Positions 54,783 through 63,002 of a DNA stretch of 64,000 nucleotides are shown here, one piece after another. The notes beneath the pieces were generated by a model. That model had not been told where the DNA came from and did not search any database. It saw only the letters and a program-made list of their open reading frames with translations. A program made the position numbers and the translations under genes. Position 1 is the first letter of the stretch. Every line of letters begins with the position of its first letter. Source of the DNA: UBA7332 sp051652645 (GTDB lineage: Bacteria; Bacteroidota; Bacteroidia; Bacteroidales; UBA7332); NCBI GenBank assembly GCA_051652645.1, contig JBOFUP010000079.1:3617-67616 (forward strand). Direction: 5' to 3'.

Positions 54783-55862
54783 ATGTCACAGAGAGTATCA
54801 CTATTTTTTATTATCCTATTTTCGTTTCTTCTTTCTGCTTGTACCAATTCAGGGCTAATCATTGTAAATGACACGGATTTAGAACTAGGTAACTATACGG
54901 ACAACAATAGAGTTTCTTTTAATGTTTCTATCTGCAATAACTCTTCCTCTCCAATAAAGATTGACTCAATTACAACATCTGTATCATATTTGACTTCAGC
55001 ATATAGAACTATGGAGCAAATTAATCCAGGAGATACACTACACATACCGATGTTGCTATTCACTCAATCATTAAAAGGAGATGTTATTGCTCAGATAAGT
55101 ATATTTCATTCAAATACAACTAAGCCGCTTAAACAACTTGTTAAGGCTGCAATAACTCCAACTCCAGCAGATATTGCCGATATTTGTACTGTACCATTCG
55201 GACCTCTTCTAATTGAACGAAATTTAGTTAGTATGGGTGATATACTGGTTGGAAAATCTAAATCAGACTCTATACTTGTTTATAATCCAACAGATAGAGC
55301 TGTGAATGTAACTCTCCCTAGAGCTTATGGAAATGCTACGGCGACAATGAGTTCTTCTATTATCAATTCCAAAAAGGCAGATTATTTAGTAGTTACTGCC
55401 AATTATGATAATGAATCTGATATAGGGAAGAGAATATTCCACACTTTTAGATTTAATTTTGATAGAGGGCTTACTTCAGATGCTAGTATTTTCCTTCAAG
55501 GGGACCTTTCTGAAGACTTTTCATCACTAACTAGTGAGCAATTAATGCAGGCTCCACGAATAGAGATAGATTCCACTACATTCGATTTTGGTTCTATTTC
55601 TGAGGGTGAAGAGATTAATCATACTTTTAGATTGAAGAATGTTGGAAAGCGTACTCTAAAGATTCGCAGCCACTCCTCTTCTTGTGATTGTACACTCCTA
55701 AAGCTGAAAACAGACTCTGTCGGTCCTGGTGAATTTATTGATCTAACTCTATATTTCAATTCTAAGGGTAAATTCGGAGATCAGCAAAGACAAATAGTCA
55801 TTAAGACAAATGATCCGAATAGATCCAGATTAGAGCTTTGGCTTACGGGTAAAGTTAAATAG
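54783..55862 (+). CDS. DUF1573 domain lipoprotein
   Basis: 359 residues. Lipobox LSAC then TNSGLI. The last 95 residues are a clear DUF1573 (ASH-like Ig) domain: STTFDFGSISEGEEINHTFR, NVGKRTLKI, SSSCDCTLLKLKTDSVGPGE and QIVIKTNDP. The central part (about 130-250) looks like a further, degenerate Ig-like domain (SMGDILVGKSKSDSILVYNP). These domains are usually periplasmic or surface adhesion/assembly modules. It begins 12 bases after a terminator T-run and is followed 46 bases later by the subtilase, with which it is probably transcribed. Confidence 0.8.
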   Translation: MSQRVSLFFIILFSFLLSACTNSGLIIVNDTDLELGNYTDNNRVSFNVSICNNSSSPIKIDSITTSVSYLTSAYRTMEQINPGDTLHIPMLLFTQSLKGDVIAQISIFHSNTTKPLKQLVKAAITPTPADIADICTVPFGPLLIERNLVSMGDILVGKSKSDSILVYNPTDRAVNVTLPRAYGNATATMSSSIINSKKADYLVVTANYDNESDIGKRIFHTFRFNFDRGLTSDASIFLQGDLSEDFSSLTSEQLMQAPRIEIDSTTFDFGSISEGEEINHTFRLKNVGKRTLKIRSHSSSCDCTLLKLKTDSVGPGEFIDLTLYFNSKGKFGDQQRQIVIKTNDPNRSRLELWLTGKVK

Positions 55863-55908
55863 GATAAACACAAAACATATTATACAAAACCAAACTAAAC
55901 TACAAGAA

Positions 55909-58116
55909 ATGAACGCGAATAAGATCTTGCCTCTGGTAATAGCAGGGGCACTAGGAGTGGGCTTTCAAAGTTGCTCGAATGAAATTGTAGAGATACAGGA
56001 GTCAACTGTGGCTAGCACTCAACAAGAGATGGTTAGAGCCATATTAAGTGACTCTCGTGCTGCTTATATGTCTCTAGAGAACGTTGAACAGAATTCTCTT
56101 TGCATTAAATTAAGAAGTGCTGTTTCTGCTGCTGCTCTCCAATCAAGAGAGGGTGGTGTAATTACTATTGGTGTTGAGCAAATTGACGCTATAGCTAGGG
56201 AGATTAACGTTGTTTCAATGGAACGTGTATTTCGTCATGCTGGTAAATTTGAGGCTCGTCACCAAGAGTGGGGGCTTGATAGATGGTACAAAGTGACCTT
56301 CGATTCAGAGGCTTCTCTTGCTAAATCTGTTTATAGCTATAGTAGATCCTCTGATGTTGAGTTTGTTCAAACTATTCAGAAGCCTGAGTTATTGGCATCA
56401 GCATCAGATAAATTTCCAAATTTTTATGCTGGACTAAGCGAGCAAGAGTCTCCTTTTTCTACTGAATTACCATCCAATGACCCACATCTTCCAAAACAGT
56501 GGCATTACGGTAAGACAACAGACTCTGAGTGGGCTAGAGACGGAGCTGATATATCTCTTTACGATGCTTGGAAAATAACTGCGGGTGACCGTGATGTTGT
56601 TGTCGCAATTGTTGATACTGGTGTAAGATATGATCACCCAGATTTGGCAGATAATATGTGGATCAATGAAGGTGAAATACCTGGTAACGGCATTGACGAT
56701 GATAATAATGGTTACATTGATGACTACTATGGATTCAATTTTGCTACTAATTCAAGCAATATTATTCCAGAGAGTCATGGTACTCACGTTGCCGGAACAG
56801 TATCAGCTGTAAACAATAACGGTATTGGTGTTGCTGGTGTTGCTGGTGGAACAGGTAAAGGTGATGGTGTTCGCATAATGAGCTGCCAGATATCATCTAA
56901 CAATATTTGGGGTCGCCAACCAGAGGCTTTTACTTACTCTGCTGATATGGGAGCTGTAATCTCTCAGAACAGTTGGGGATACACTCAAGCAGGTTACAGA
57001 GATAAAACAGTAGAAGATGCAATGGACTACTTTAATAATGCACAAAGACCAGCTGGTTCTCCAATGCAAGGAGGTATCATCTTCTTTGCTTCAGGTAATA
57101 GTAACTCTGGTGCTACTTTCTTCCCAGGTGCTTATAACTTTGAGAACAAAGATGGAATGTTACTAGGTTGTCACGCTGTTTCTGCTACTGACTACAATAT
57201 GAAGAAGGCAGACTATTCTAACTATGGTTCGCAATATGTTGACCTTTCTGCACCAGGTGGATCAAGTGTGGCTAATAAGGCTGTGTTGAGTACTGACATT
57301 GACGGTGTTAACTACAGTTATAAGAGTGGTACTTCTATGGCTACGCCTCATATCTCTGGTATTGCTGCTCTTGTTGTATCAAAACACAAGGGTGATATAG
57401 ACCCAGTTAAAGTGTATGACCTTATTGTTGCATCAGCTAAGTCTCTTGAGGAAACAGAGCCTCAGTATTACACCGCAATGGGAGTGGGTCTTGTTGATGC
57501 TCTTGGTTCTTTAGCAGAGAATGATTACACTCCTCCTGCAGCTGTAGAGAATCTATCGATTGAAGAGTCATTTAGTCAGTACTATATTAATTGGAATGCT
57601 GTACTTGACCCTAATGATGGTGTTGCTAAGAAGTATAACATCATTTATAGCTCAGAGCCTATTACTTCAGATAATTGGTCAAATGCTTATAAGGTCGTTA
57701 ACTATTCAAACAACTCAATTAAAGCAGGTCAATCATTCCGTCGTAAGCTTGATTTGACCGATTCAGAGATTCAGAGCAAAGGATGGTATATTGGTATCAT
57801 TGCAGAAGATAAATGGGGTAATCAAGCAGAATTGTCAAACCAAGTAACACTTAAGCTTATTGATTCTGACGCTATTCTCCTGACACCTAATGTGGTTGTA
57901 AGCAAGGCTGAACTTATGTGGGGTGCAGACTTCAAAAATCAGAAGGTAGCAAGAGTTTACAATAGCTCAAAGCGTCTTGTAGCTGAGTTATCTTTGGGTA
58001 TATTTGATGGAGTAGGTAAGAAGACTATCGATTTTTCTTCCCTTGCATCTGGTAGTTATACTATTGTTGTCGAGTCTTCTAATCTGACTCGTGAGATCAA
58101 TTTCCTAAAGAAGTAA
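55909..58116 (+). CDS. Subtilisin-family (S8) protease lipoprotein with T9SS-like C-terminal domain
   Basis: 735 residues. Signal peptide with a lipobox-like GFQSC then SNEIVEI; a propeptide covers about 30-170. The S8 domain (about 205-525) has the complete triad: Asp236 in AIVDTGVRYDHPDL, His290 in SHGTHVAGTVSA, Ser476 in GTSMATPHISGIAALV. An acidic Ca-site-like insert, GIDDDNNGYIDDYYGF, is present. A fibronectin type III-like domain follows (about 545-655). The last 75 residues resemble a T9SS type A sorting domain (VARVYNSSKRLVAELSLG, LASGSYTIVVESSNLTREIN). Lipoprotein signal plus T9SS-like domain is unusual. Likely degrades proteins at the cell surface. Confidence 0.88.
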   Translation: MNANKILPLVIAGALGVGFQSCSNEIVEIQESTVASTQQEMVRAILSDSRAAYMSLENVEQNSLCIKLRSAVSAAALQSREGGVITIGVEQIDAIAREINVVSMERVFRHAGKFEARHQEWGLDRWYKVTFDSEASLAKSVYSYSRSSDVEFVQTIQKPELLASASDKFPNFYAGLSEQESPFSTELPSNDPHLPKQWHYGKTTDSEWARDGADISLYDAWKITAGDRDVVVAIVDTGVRYDHPDLADNMWINEGEIPGNGIDDDNNGYIDDYYGFNFATNSSNIIPESHGTHVAGTVSAVNNNGIGVAGVAGGTGKGDGVRIMSCQISSNNIWGRQPEAFTYSADMGAVISQNSWGYTQAGYRDKTVEDAMDYFNNAQRPAGSPMQGGIIFFASGNSNSGATFFPGAYNFENKDGMLLGCHAVSATDYNMKKADYSNYGSQYVDLSAPGGSSVANKAVLSTDIDGVNYSYKSGTSMATPHISGIAALVVSKHKGDIDPVKVYDLIVASAKSLEETEPQYYTAMGVGLVDALGSLAENDYTPPAAVENLSIEESFSQYYINWNAVLDPNDGVAKKYNIIYSSEPITSDNWSNAYKVVNYSNNSIKAGQSFRRKLDLTDSEIQSKGWYIGIIAEDKWGNQAELSNQVTLKLIDSDAILLTPNVVVSKAELMWGADFKNQKVARVYNSSKRLVAELSLGIFDGVGKKTIDFSSLASGSYTIVVESSNLTREINFLKK

Positions 58117-58126
58117 TTTCTTACGA

Positions 58127-58183
58127 AATATATAAAAACATAGGGTGTGTCCAATTTGGACACACCCTATGTTTTTATATATT
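58127..58183 (+). terminator. Terminator after the subtilase gene
   Basis: A perfect 26-bp stem (58127-58152 with 58158-58183) and a 5-base loop. The 3' arm contains TTTTTATATATT. Confidence 0.85.
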
Positions 58184-58607
58184 ATTTTGGACCCATCTAT
58201 CAGGTAGCCATATCTCGAAGTTTATATAGATCAATTTTAGGTGGTATATGTGCTAGGATCCTATTAGAGGTTTAATGTATTCAAATACTGTTTATCTTAT
58301 TGACATAGCCAAATTTAATGCGAGATAGTATGCAATGGCTTGTCAAAGTAATATTGTGAAATTTATCAAGCGAAGTGTTTGTTGCAAATAAATTACCACT
58401 TTGTAAAATTGGTATGACAATGGATAATTTGGAACTCTGAGGCTAAAAAATCTGTCTTTCTCTATCTACTCCTCTAGTATTTAACATTAATAGCTCCTCA
58501 TTTTCCATTAATGACTTTTCTAGACCCTTTGATTAAGTGATATTTGCCTAAATCTCATAAATAGTATAGAGTTTTTTAAGCTAAATGATAGGGGTAGAAA
58601 TAGAATC

Positions 58608-58684
58608 CTATTGCCACCAATTGTCACCACCTATTGCCACCCTTAAAGCTTTGATTTTAAGATAGTGTTGCAATGTGGCAATAG
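58608..58684. repeat. Three-copy CTATTGCCAC repeat with inverted member
   Basis: CTATTGCCAC occurs at 58608-58617 and 58631-58640, with a degenerate copy (ATTGTCACC) between them. The exact reverse complement GTGGCAATAG is at 58675-58684. The spacing between the two direct copies is 23 bases. It could be a protein-binding cluster or a hairpin; nothing nearby explains it. Confidence 0.6.
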
Positions 58685-58759
58685 AAATCATCAAAACTAA
58701 GACTCTGTGTGATGATTTCGCTGTTTTATTAATAGTGATTTGTTAAATCATATAATTAC

Positions 58760-58814
58760 TTAACTCTTTTACCTTATAATTAGCTATTAATAGCCTTCTG
58801 CTACGACCTAACTA
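58760..58814 (+). repeat. Diverged intergenic repeat, copy B
   Basis: Counterpart, in opposite orientation, of 34039-34102. A 36-base block (58760-58795) with 28 identities and an identical 14-base block (58801-58814, CTACGACCTAACTA). Confidence 0.6.
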
Positions 58815-58880
58815 GATCCATCTTGATGCTAATGCATAGTTAGCCACTGCTTAACGGATTAATACCCTTAGCCTAATTCG

Positions 58881-58985
58881 AAAAACGCAGTGATATCACA
58901 TGACTTTTGCAGTGAGTTTAGGGTAAAACTCTGAGAGTTTAGAGGGGTATCTCTCAGAGTTTTTGCATAAACTCACTGCGTTTTT
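58881..58985 (+). repeat. Long hairpin with two competing left arms and a T-run
   Basis: A 12-bp stem (58909-58920 with 58968-58979) encloses a 13-bp stem (58925-58937 with 58951-58963); the outer stem is followed by G and five T. An upstream segment, 58881-58893, is perfectly complementary to 58973-58985, over 13 bases that overlap the outer right arm and T-run. The two pairings exclude each other, as in an attenuator. No gene in the + direction follows closely. Confidence 0.6.
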
Positions 58986-59512
58986 ATTAGAGTTCATTTT
59001 AAGCTATCTACCATATAGAGTAGAAGATAAATATATTAGTTCACTTTTATGGGGTGAGTATTATAGCTGTTAAGGATTTTTTGAGGGGATCATTATTTGA
59101 AGCGATAATAGATTATTACAGGATAGTCAAGTTCTTTTTTCTTTTATGCTTTGTTATTTACCCCTCTAATAATAGCCTAACGTCAACAAATGTTTTTAGC
59201 TTGATTCCTATTATTTGCCTCGGAGAGTGTACTATTCTTAACCATGTAGTTATTCACTAGACAATTGAGCTTATCTACATCAGATATCACCCCCTGCCAA
59301 GTTGTAACGTAGATAGTCATTCCGCCTTAGTAATCCATGTAGAAGAGCCATAAAGTTGGTCTAATTTACCATAGGCCATCATGACCACCATTACGAGTTA
59401 TCACTCGTATTGACTTTCTATCTGTATTATTTAATAACTGCTAATAAAGAGTCTGTTTGGTAAAATATGTAGCTTGATTATGGCTTAAGCGTTTGAATTA
59501 GAAGTTTTAAGT

Positions 59513-59558
59513 AAAAAAAAAGGAGTGTATCCTAATTAGAATTCACTCCTTTTTTTTT
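59513..59558. terminator. A/T-flanked bidirectional hairpin after the kinase gene
   Basis: AGGAGTG (59521-59527) pairs with CACTCCT (59544-59550), flanked by A-runs on the left and T-runs on the right, with a partly paired interior. It lies about 45 bases beyond the stop of the - strand kinase gene and suits termination in either direction. Confidence 0.75.
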
Positions 59559-59603
59559 GCACACAAAAACTTCTACTTGATAGTAATAATTTGAATTTTT
59601 AAA

Positions 59604-62015
59604 TTACTCCTCTGGTAGAGTTTCAAGATGCTTATCACTATTTGGTATGTGAATGAAGAATTTAGATCCTTCACCAACCTTAGATTCTACCATTATTTTA
59701 CCATTTAGAGATTCAGCTATCTTTCTGCCAATATATAGCCCGATACCTTTGCCGGGAGTTGTATTATCGACTTTATATCCCTCCTCGAATATCATCTCGA
59801 TTTTATCCTCTGGGATACCAATACCTTGATCTTCAACCTCAAAAAGGACCTCTTCTCCTAGTTTTGTCGCTTTTACTATGATCTTACCACTATCAGTGAA
59901 GCTAAGAGCATTATTTATCAAGATCGTTAGTATCTGCTTTATCTTTCGTTTTGACTGATTAATGAAAAAATCCTCTTCTGAATATCTAAATATAAGCCTA
60001 AGCCCCGAAAGACGTTGGGGATACATTTGCTCTAATTCATTGAACAGCTCACTTATTCTGAAGTTGATGATATTTGCAAAGTCTGAAGATGAGTTTGTTA
60101 CAACTAGATTGTTGAGATCTTCAAGTACAACTAGAATTTTATTGTTGTTCTCTTGTATAACCGAACGGAAGTGAGCAAGCTCTTCGTTAGCCTCTTCTGC
60201 AAGTATATCAGAGAATCCTACAACTGCATTAAGAGGTGTTCTGAGTTCATGTGTTATCTTTCTCATGAATGAAATCTTGAGACGTTCACTCTCTATTGCT
60301 TGTTCTTTGGTTATGAATAGCTCTTGAGTTCGGGCTCTTACAGTCTCTTCTAGATGGTCTTGATAGCGTTGAAGTTCCTTGTTTTGTTGTGAAATTTTCT
60401 TTTTCTGTATAATAGATTCTTGATGTAGTTGATTTAAAAGAATGATAGTTTTGCGTTTTGATTCATTATTTCTTATGAAGTAGAAGGCCAGAATGATTGC
60501 AACAATGGCAATTATAATAAAGAATATAATTGTAGCTTTTTGTCTTTTTATCTCTTCATTATATGTTATCTGTGCTAAATATTGATTGTGCTTCTCCTCC
60601 TTTAGTCTTTCACTGAAGTCAAAGTTTAGGTGAAGATTTTCTATTATCTTTTCTTGATTGAAGTGATCAAGAGAGTCCCTATATATCTCTCCAATCTTAG
60701 CAAATTGGTATGCTTTCTTTAATTGATTTGTTGAATAATACGCATCTTCTAGAATTGTAGCTGATTCAGATAGTATTTCAATAGAGTTCTCTTTTATACC
60801 ATATTCGTAGCTTTTTATAGCTATTTCTATTGCTTTTGAGAAGTTCTTCTTGTGTAGTTGTATTCTTGCTATATTATTGTACTGCTGCCAATGTAATGGT
60901 AATTGATCTCCCTTGAGAAGAGCATCTTTTGCTCTCAGATAGAGGTCGACAGCTTTGTCGTACTCTTTACTTTGAAGGTATATATCTCCCATTTTAGAGA
61001 GTGTGATACCTTGACCTACGATATTGTCATGTCTGTTTGATGCTTCTAGTGCTAGATTAAGATACTTTATAGCTTCATCGTAGTTCCCAAGGTTTAGGTA
61101 GTTCTCTGAGAATAATTGACAAATACGTATTGCCTGTGGGGACTCCATGGCATTTGCATTGTTTTCAATGGCAGAGTATAGAGCTGCATTTGACTTGCTA
61201 TAGAGTTCTCTTGTGTTAAAATCCCATGCTAATTCAGTGTATGCAGCTGAGATTTGATCATTGATCCCTTTATCGCGAAAGAAGTGAATAGCTTTCTCTA
61301 TTTTGCGTGTACCCTCTATAGAGTCTTTTAGTGCTAGATAAATCATTCCTTGTGCCATATAACAATCACCTTCTCTTCTAGCTGACTGTGACTGCTTAGC
61401 ATAGAAGAGAGATTTGTCGTTCATCGACATAGCCTTGTAGTAGTTCCCCATTGAGAACTCGGCTATCATAAGATTGTAGTATATTGCCGATAGGGTATAA
61501 TTATCCCCTAGCTCCATGAAATATGGAGCAGCTTTGCTAAAGAACTCTTTCGATCGTTTGAAATCGAGTCCATCATGGTATGTTAGTCCAATGTTGCTTA
61601 TGCATTTGGCTATGTTCATACTATCTTTAGCAATACGGCTTATGTTTATTGCTTGGTAGTACGTCTCTATGGCTTCTCTTTTCTTTCCGTTGAGAAGGTG
61701 TATGTTTGCTATCGCTCTAAGTGCTTCACCCTTGGGTTTAAGCATATTCAAGGAATCAGCTACAATAAGAGCGCTGTCGGCACATATCTGTGCCGCATCA
61801 AGATCAGTAGTACTTAACAAGTAGCTCTCGCTTATTAATTCTTCAATTCTATTTGTGTGTTCTGCAGTTTCGCTAAGTGTTATCTCCCTTTGGTTGATAA
61901 CGATTTGTGCACGATTATTTTGTGAGGTAATGCTGCTACTGTAAGCTTGGGTGAGTAGCAACAATAGTATAAGTAATATCCTAGAGGATTTGATAGTAAC
62001 TCTTTGTGTAGTCAT
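59604..62015 (-). CDS. TPR-containing sensor histidine kinase
   Basis: 803 residues from the Met at 62015 (MTTQRVTIKSSRILLILLLL); a longer frame begins at 62051, inside a perfect hairpin, and is rejected. An N-terminal signal or anchor helix leads to tetratricopeptide repeats (about 55-460; GEALRAIANIHLLNGKKREA, YDEAIKYLNLALEASNRHD), one membrane helix (about 492-512, FFIIIAIVAIILAFYFI) and a coiled coil. HisKA has the phosphorylated His near residue 589 in MRKITHELRTPLNAVVG. The HATPase domain has ILINNALSF, DQGIGIPEDKIEMIFEEGYK and PGKGIGLYIGRKIAE. No receiver or DNA-binding domain and no adjacent response regulator, so its partner is encoded elsewhere. Confidence 0.9.
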   Translation of the reverse strand: MTTQRVTIKSSRILLILLLLLTQAYSSSITSQNNRAQIVINQREITLSETAEHTNRIEELISESYLLSTTDLDAAQICADSALIVADSLNMLKPKGEALRAIANIHLLNGKKREAIETYYQAINISRIAKDSMNIAKCISNIGLTYHDGLDFKRSKEFFSKAAPYFMELGDNYTLSAIYYNLMIAEFSMGNYYKAMSMNDKSLFYAKQSQSARREGDCYMAQGMIYLALKDSIEGTRKIEKAIHFFRDKGINDQISAAYTELAWDFNTRELYSKSNAALYSAIENNANAMESPQAIRICQLFSENYLNLGNYDEAIKYLNLALEASNRHDNIVGQGITLSKMGDIYLQSKEYDKAVDLYLRAKDALLKGDQLPLHWQQYNNIARIQLHKKNFSKAIEIAIKSYEYGIKENSIEILSESATILEDAYYSTNQLKKAYQFAKIGEIYRDSLDHFNQEKIIENLHLNFDFSERLKEEKHNQYLAQITYNEEIKRQKATIIFFIIIAIVAIILAFYFIRNNESKRKTIILLNQLHQESIIQKKKISQQNKELQRYQDHLEETVRARTQELFITKEQAIESERLKISFMRKITHELRTPLNAVVGFSDILAEEANEELAHFRSVIQENNNKILVVLEDLNNLVVTNSSSDFANIINFRISELFNELEQMYPQRLSGLRLIFRYSEEDFFINQSKRKIKQILTILINNALSFTDSGKIIVKATKLGEEVLFEVEDQGIGIPEDKIEMIFEEGYKVDNTTPGKGIGLYIGRKIAESLNGKIMVESKVGEGSKFFIHIPNSDKHLETLPEE

Positions 62016-62034
62016 TTCTCCTAAATAGGTGGAG

Positions 62035-62074
62035 ACAGATATAAGAGACAATAGAGATTGTCTCTTATATCTGT
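62035..62074 (-). terminator. Perfect 18-bp hairpin between the metallo-hydrolase and kinase genes
   Basis: Bases 62035-62052 pair perfectly with 62057-62074 around an AGAG loop. It starts 25 bases after the stop of the upstream gene and ends 20 bases before the kinase ATG on the - strand. No U-run follows, so it may be a partial terminator, an RNA-stability element or a leader structure. Confidence 0.65.
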
Positions 62075-62098
62075 TATTATGTTGTTGTTTCTGTATTT

Positions 62099-62902
62099 TC
62101 AGTTTAGGTGGAATACTCCAGTTGGAGTATTTCTTTTTAGTGCAATAAGATCGAAATCTTTTCCAATTCTTATACCAAAATCGGCAAGCTTCATCTCTAT
62201 TGTTTTGAATGCAAGCTCAGGGTGATTATTGTCTTTACTGATGTGACAAAGATATACGCACTTTAGGTGCTCATCAGCGATGGATGAGATAAATAAAGCG
62301 CAGTCTTGATTGCTAAGATGTCCAAAGTCTCCATGTATTCTCTGCTTGAGATGTGCGGGGTATTTCCCATTTTGTAGCATCTCAACGTCGTAGTTTGACT
62401 CTATTACAAGATGTTGAACTTTACTTAAGTGTTTTGTGACACTCTCAGTAATCATTCCTATATCTGTGGCTATTCCAAATGAAGCATCACCTAGGGTGAT
62501 AGTGTATCCTACGTTGTCAGTCCCATCGTGAGAGACGTTGAATGCTGTTATCTGCAGATCTCTAATCGAGAATGTAACCTCTTTTGAGATGTCTCTACGA
62601 GCTGAGTAAATTTTCTCAGTCATTGAGTAATTTCTATTCATCCCCTCATGTATTCGGGATGTAGTGTAGACGGGTATTGCGAACTTCTCGCCCAATACTC
62701 CAGCATATTTAATGTGATCGGTGTGGTCGTGTGTAATAAGTAGGGCTATAATTCTTTCAAAAGGTATAGAGTACTCTTTGAGAGCCTTCTTAATGCTACG
62801 TGGACCAATTCCTGCATCTATTAATATCCCGTATGAGTCTGTCCCCAAATAGTAGCAATTGCCGCTACTTCCACTTGCCAGGCTTAAAAAGTGTAAGTTC
62901 AT
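62099..62902 (-). CDS. MBL-fold metallo-hydrolase (WalJ/YycJ-like)
   Basis: 267 residues. Metallo-beta-lactamase fold with the metal motif LLITHDHTDHIKYAG (about residues 56-70), the N-terminal FLSLASGSSGNCYYLGTDSY typical of YycJ/WalJ proteins, later ligands in NVSHDGTDNVGYTI and ATDIGMI, and the C-terminal segment VYLCHISKDNNHPELA. Homologues are probable nucleases acting in DNA metabolism; the exact role is not settled. Lies about 100 bases downstream of prs, with a terminator between. Confidence 0.85.
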   Translation of the reverse strand: MNLHFLSLASGSSGNCYYLGTDSYGILIDAGIGPRSIKKALKEYSIPFERIIALLITHDHTDHIKYAGVLGEKFAIPVYTTSRIHEGMNRNYSMTEKIYSARRDISKEVTFSIRDLQITAFNVSHDGTDNVGYTITLGDASFGIATDIGMITESVTKHLSKVQHLVIESNYDVEMLQNGKYPAHLKQRIHGDFGHLSNQDCALFISSIADEHLKCVYLCHISKDNNHPELAFKTIEMKLADFGIRIGKDFDLIALKRNTPTGVFHLN

Positions 62903-62947
62903 AAATCCGTTTTTTTCCTTCCTTATCTAGCCTCTCGGCTTTACAGA

Positions 62948-62987
62948 CTAAAACCGCACGTTCACAAAATGGACCGTGCGGTTTTAG
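62948..62987 (-). terminator. prs terminator
   Basis: A perfect 13-bp GC-rich stem (62948-62960 with 62975-62987), with a 14-base loop; on the - strand it ends GGTTTTAG. Located 16 bases after the prs stop. Confidence 0.8.
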
Positions 62988-63002
62988 CTATATATCTAAC
63001 TA

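Larger units (their letters stand above)
58184..59512. other. 1.3-kb non-coding region rich in repeats and hairpins
   Basis: No convincing gene. It contains the TTGCCAC repeat set (58608-58684), repeat copy B (58760-58814), a long hairpin with competing arms (58881-58985) and a small perfect hairpin (59392-59409). The rest is AT-rich and unremarkable. It marks the end of the accessory region before housekeeping genes resume. Confidence 0.6.

Noticed and set aside
58608..58684. CRISPR array at the CTATTGCCAC repeats
   Set aside because: Repeats are only 10 bases, spacing is irregular, one copy is inverted and no cas gene is present.
59054..59260. 68-residue ORF in the non-coding region before the kinase gene
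   Set aside because: Non-ATG start, no recognisable motif, mostly low-complexity hydrophobic codons from AT-rich DNA, no promoter element, and it runs through a region of repeats.
59604..62051. Kinase start at 62051
   Set aside because: The codon lies inside an 18-bp perfect hairpin and precedes the signal-anchor sequence by an atypical 12 residues; the Met at 62015 is better.
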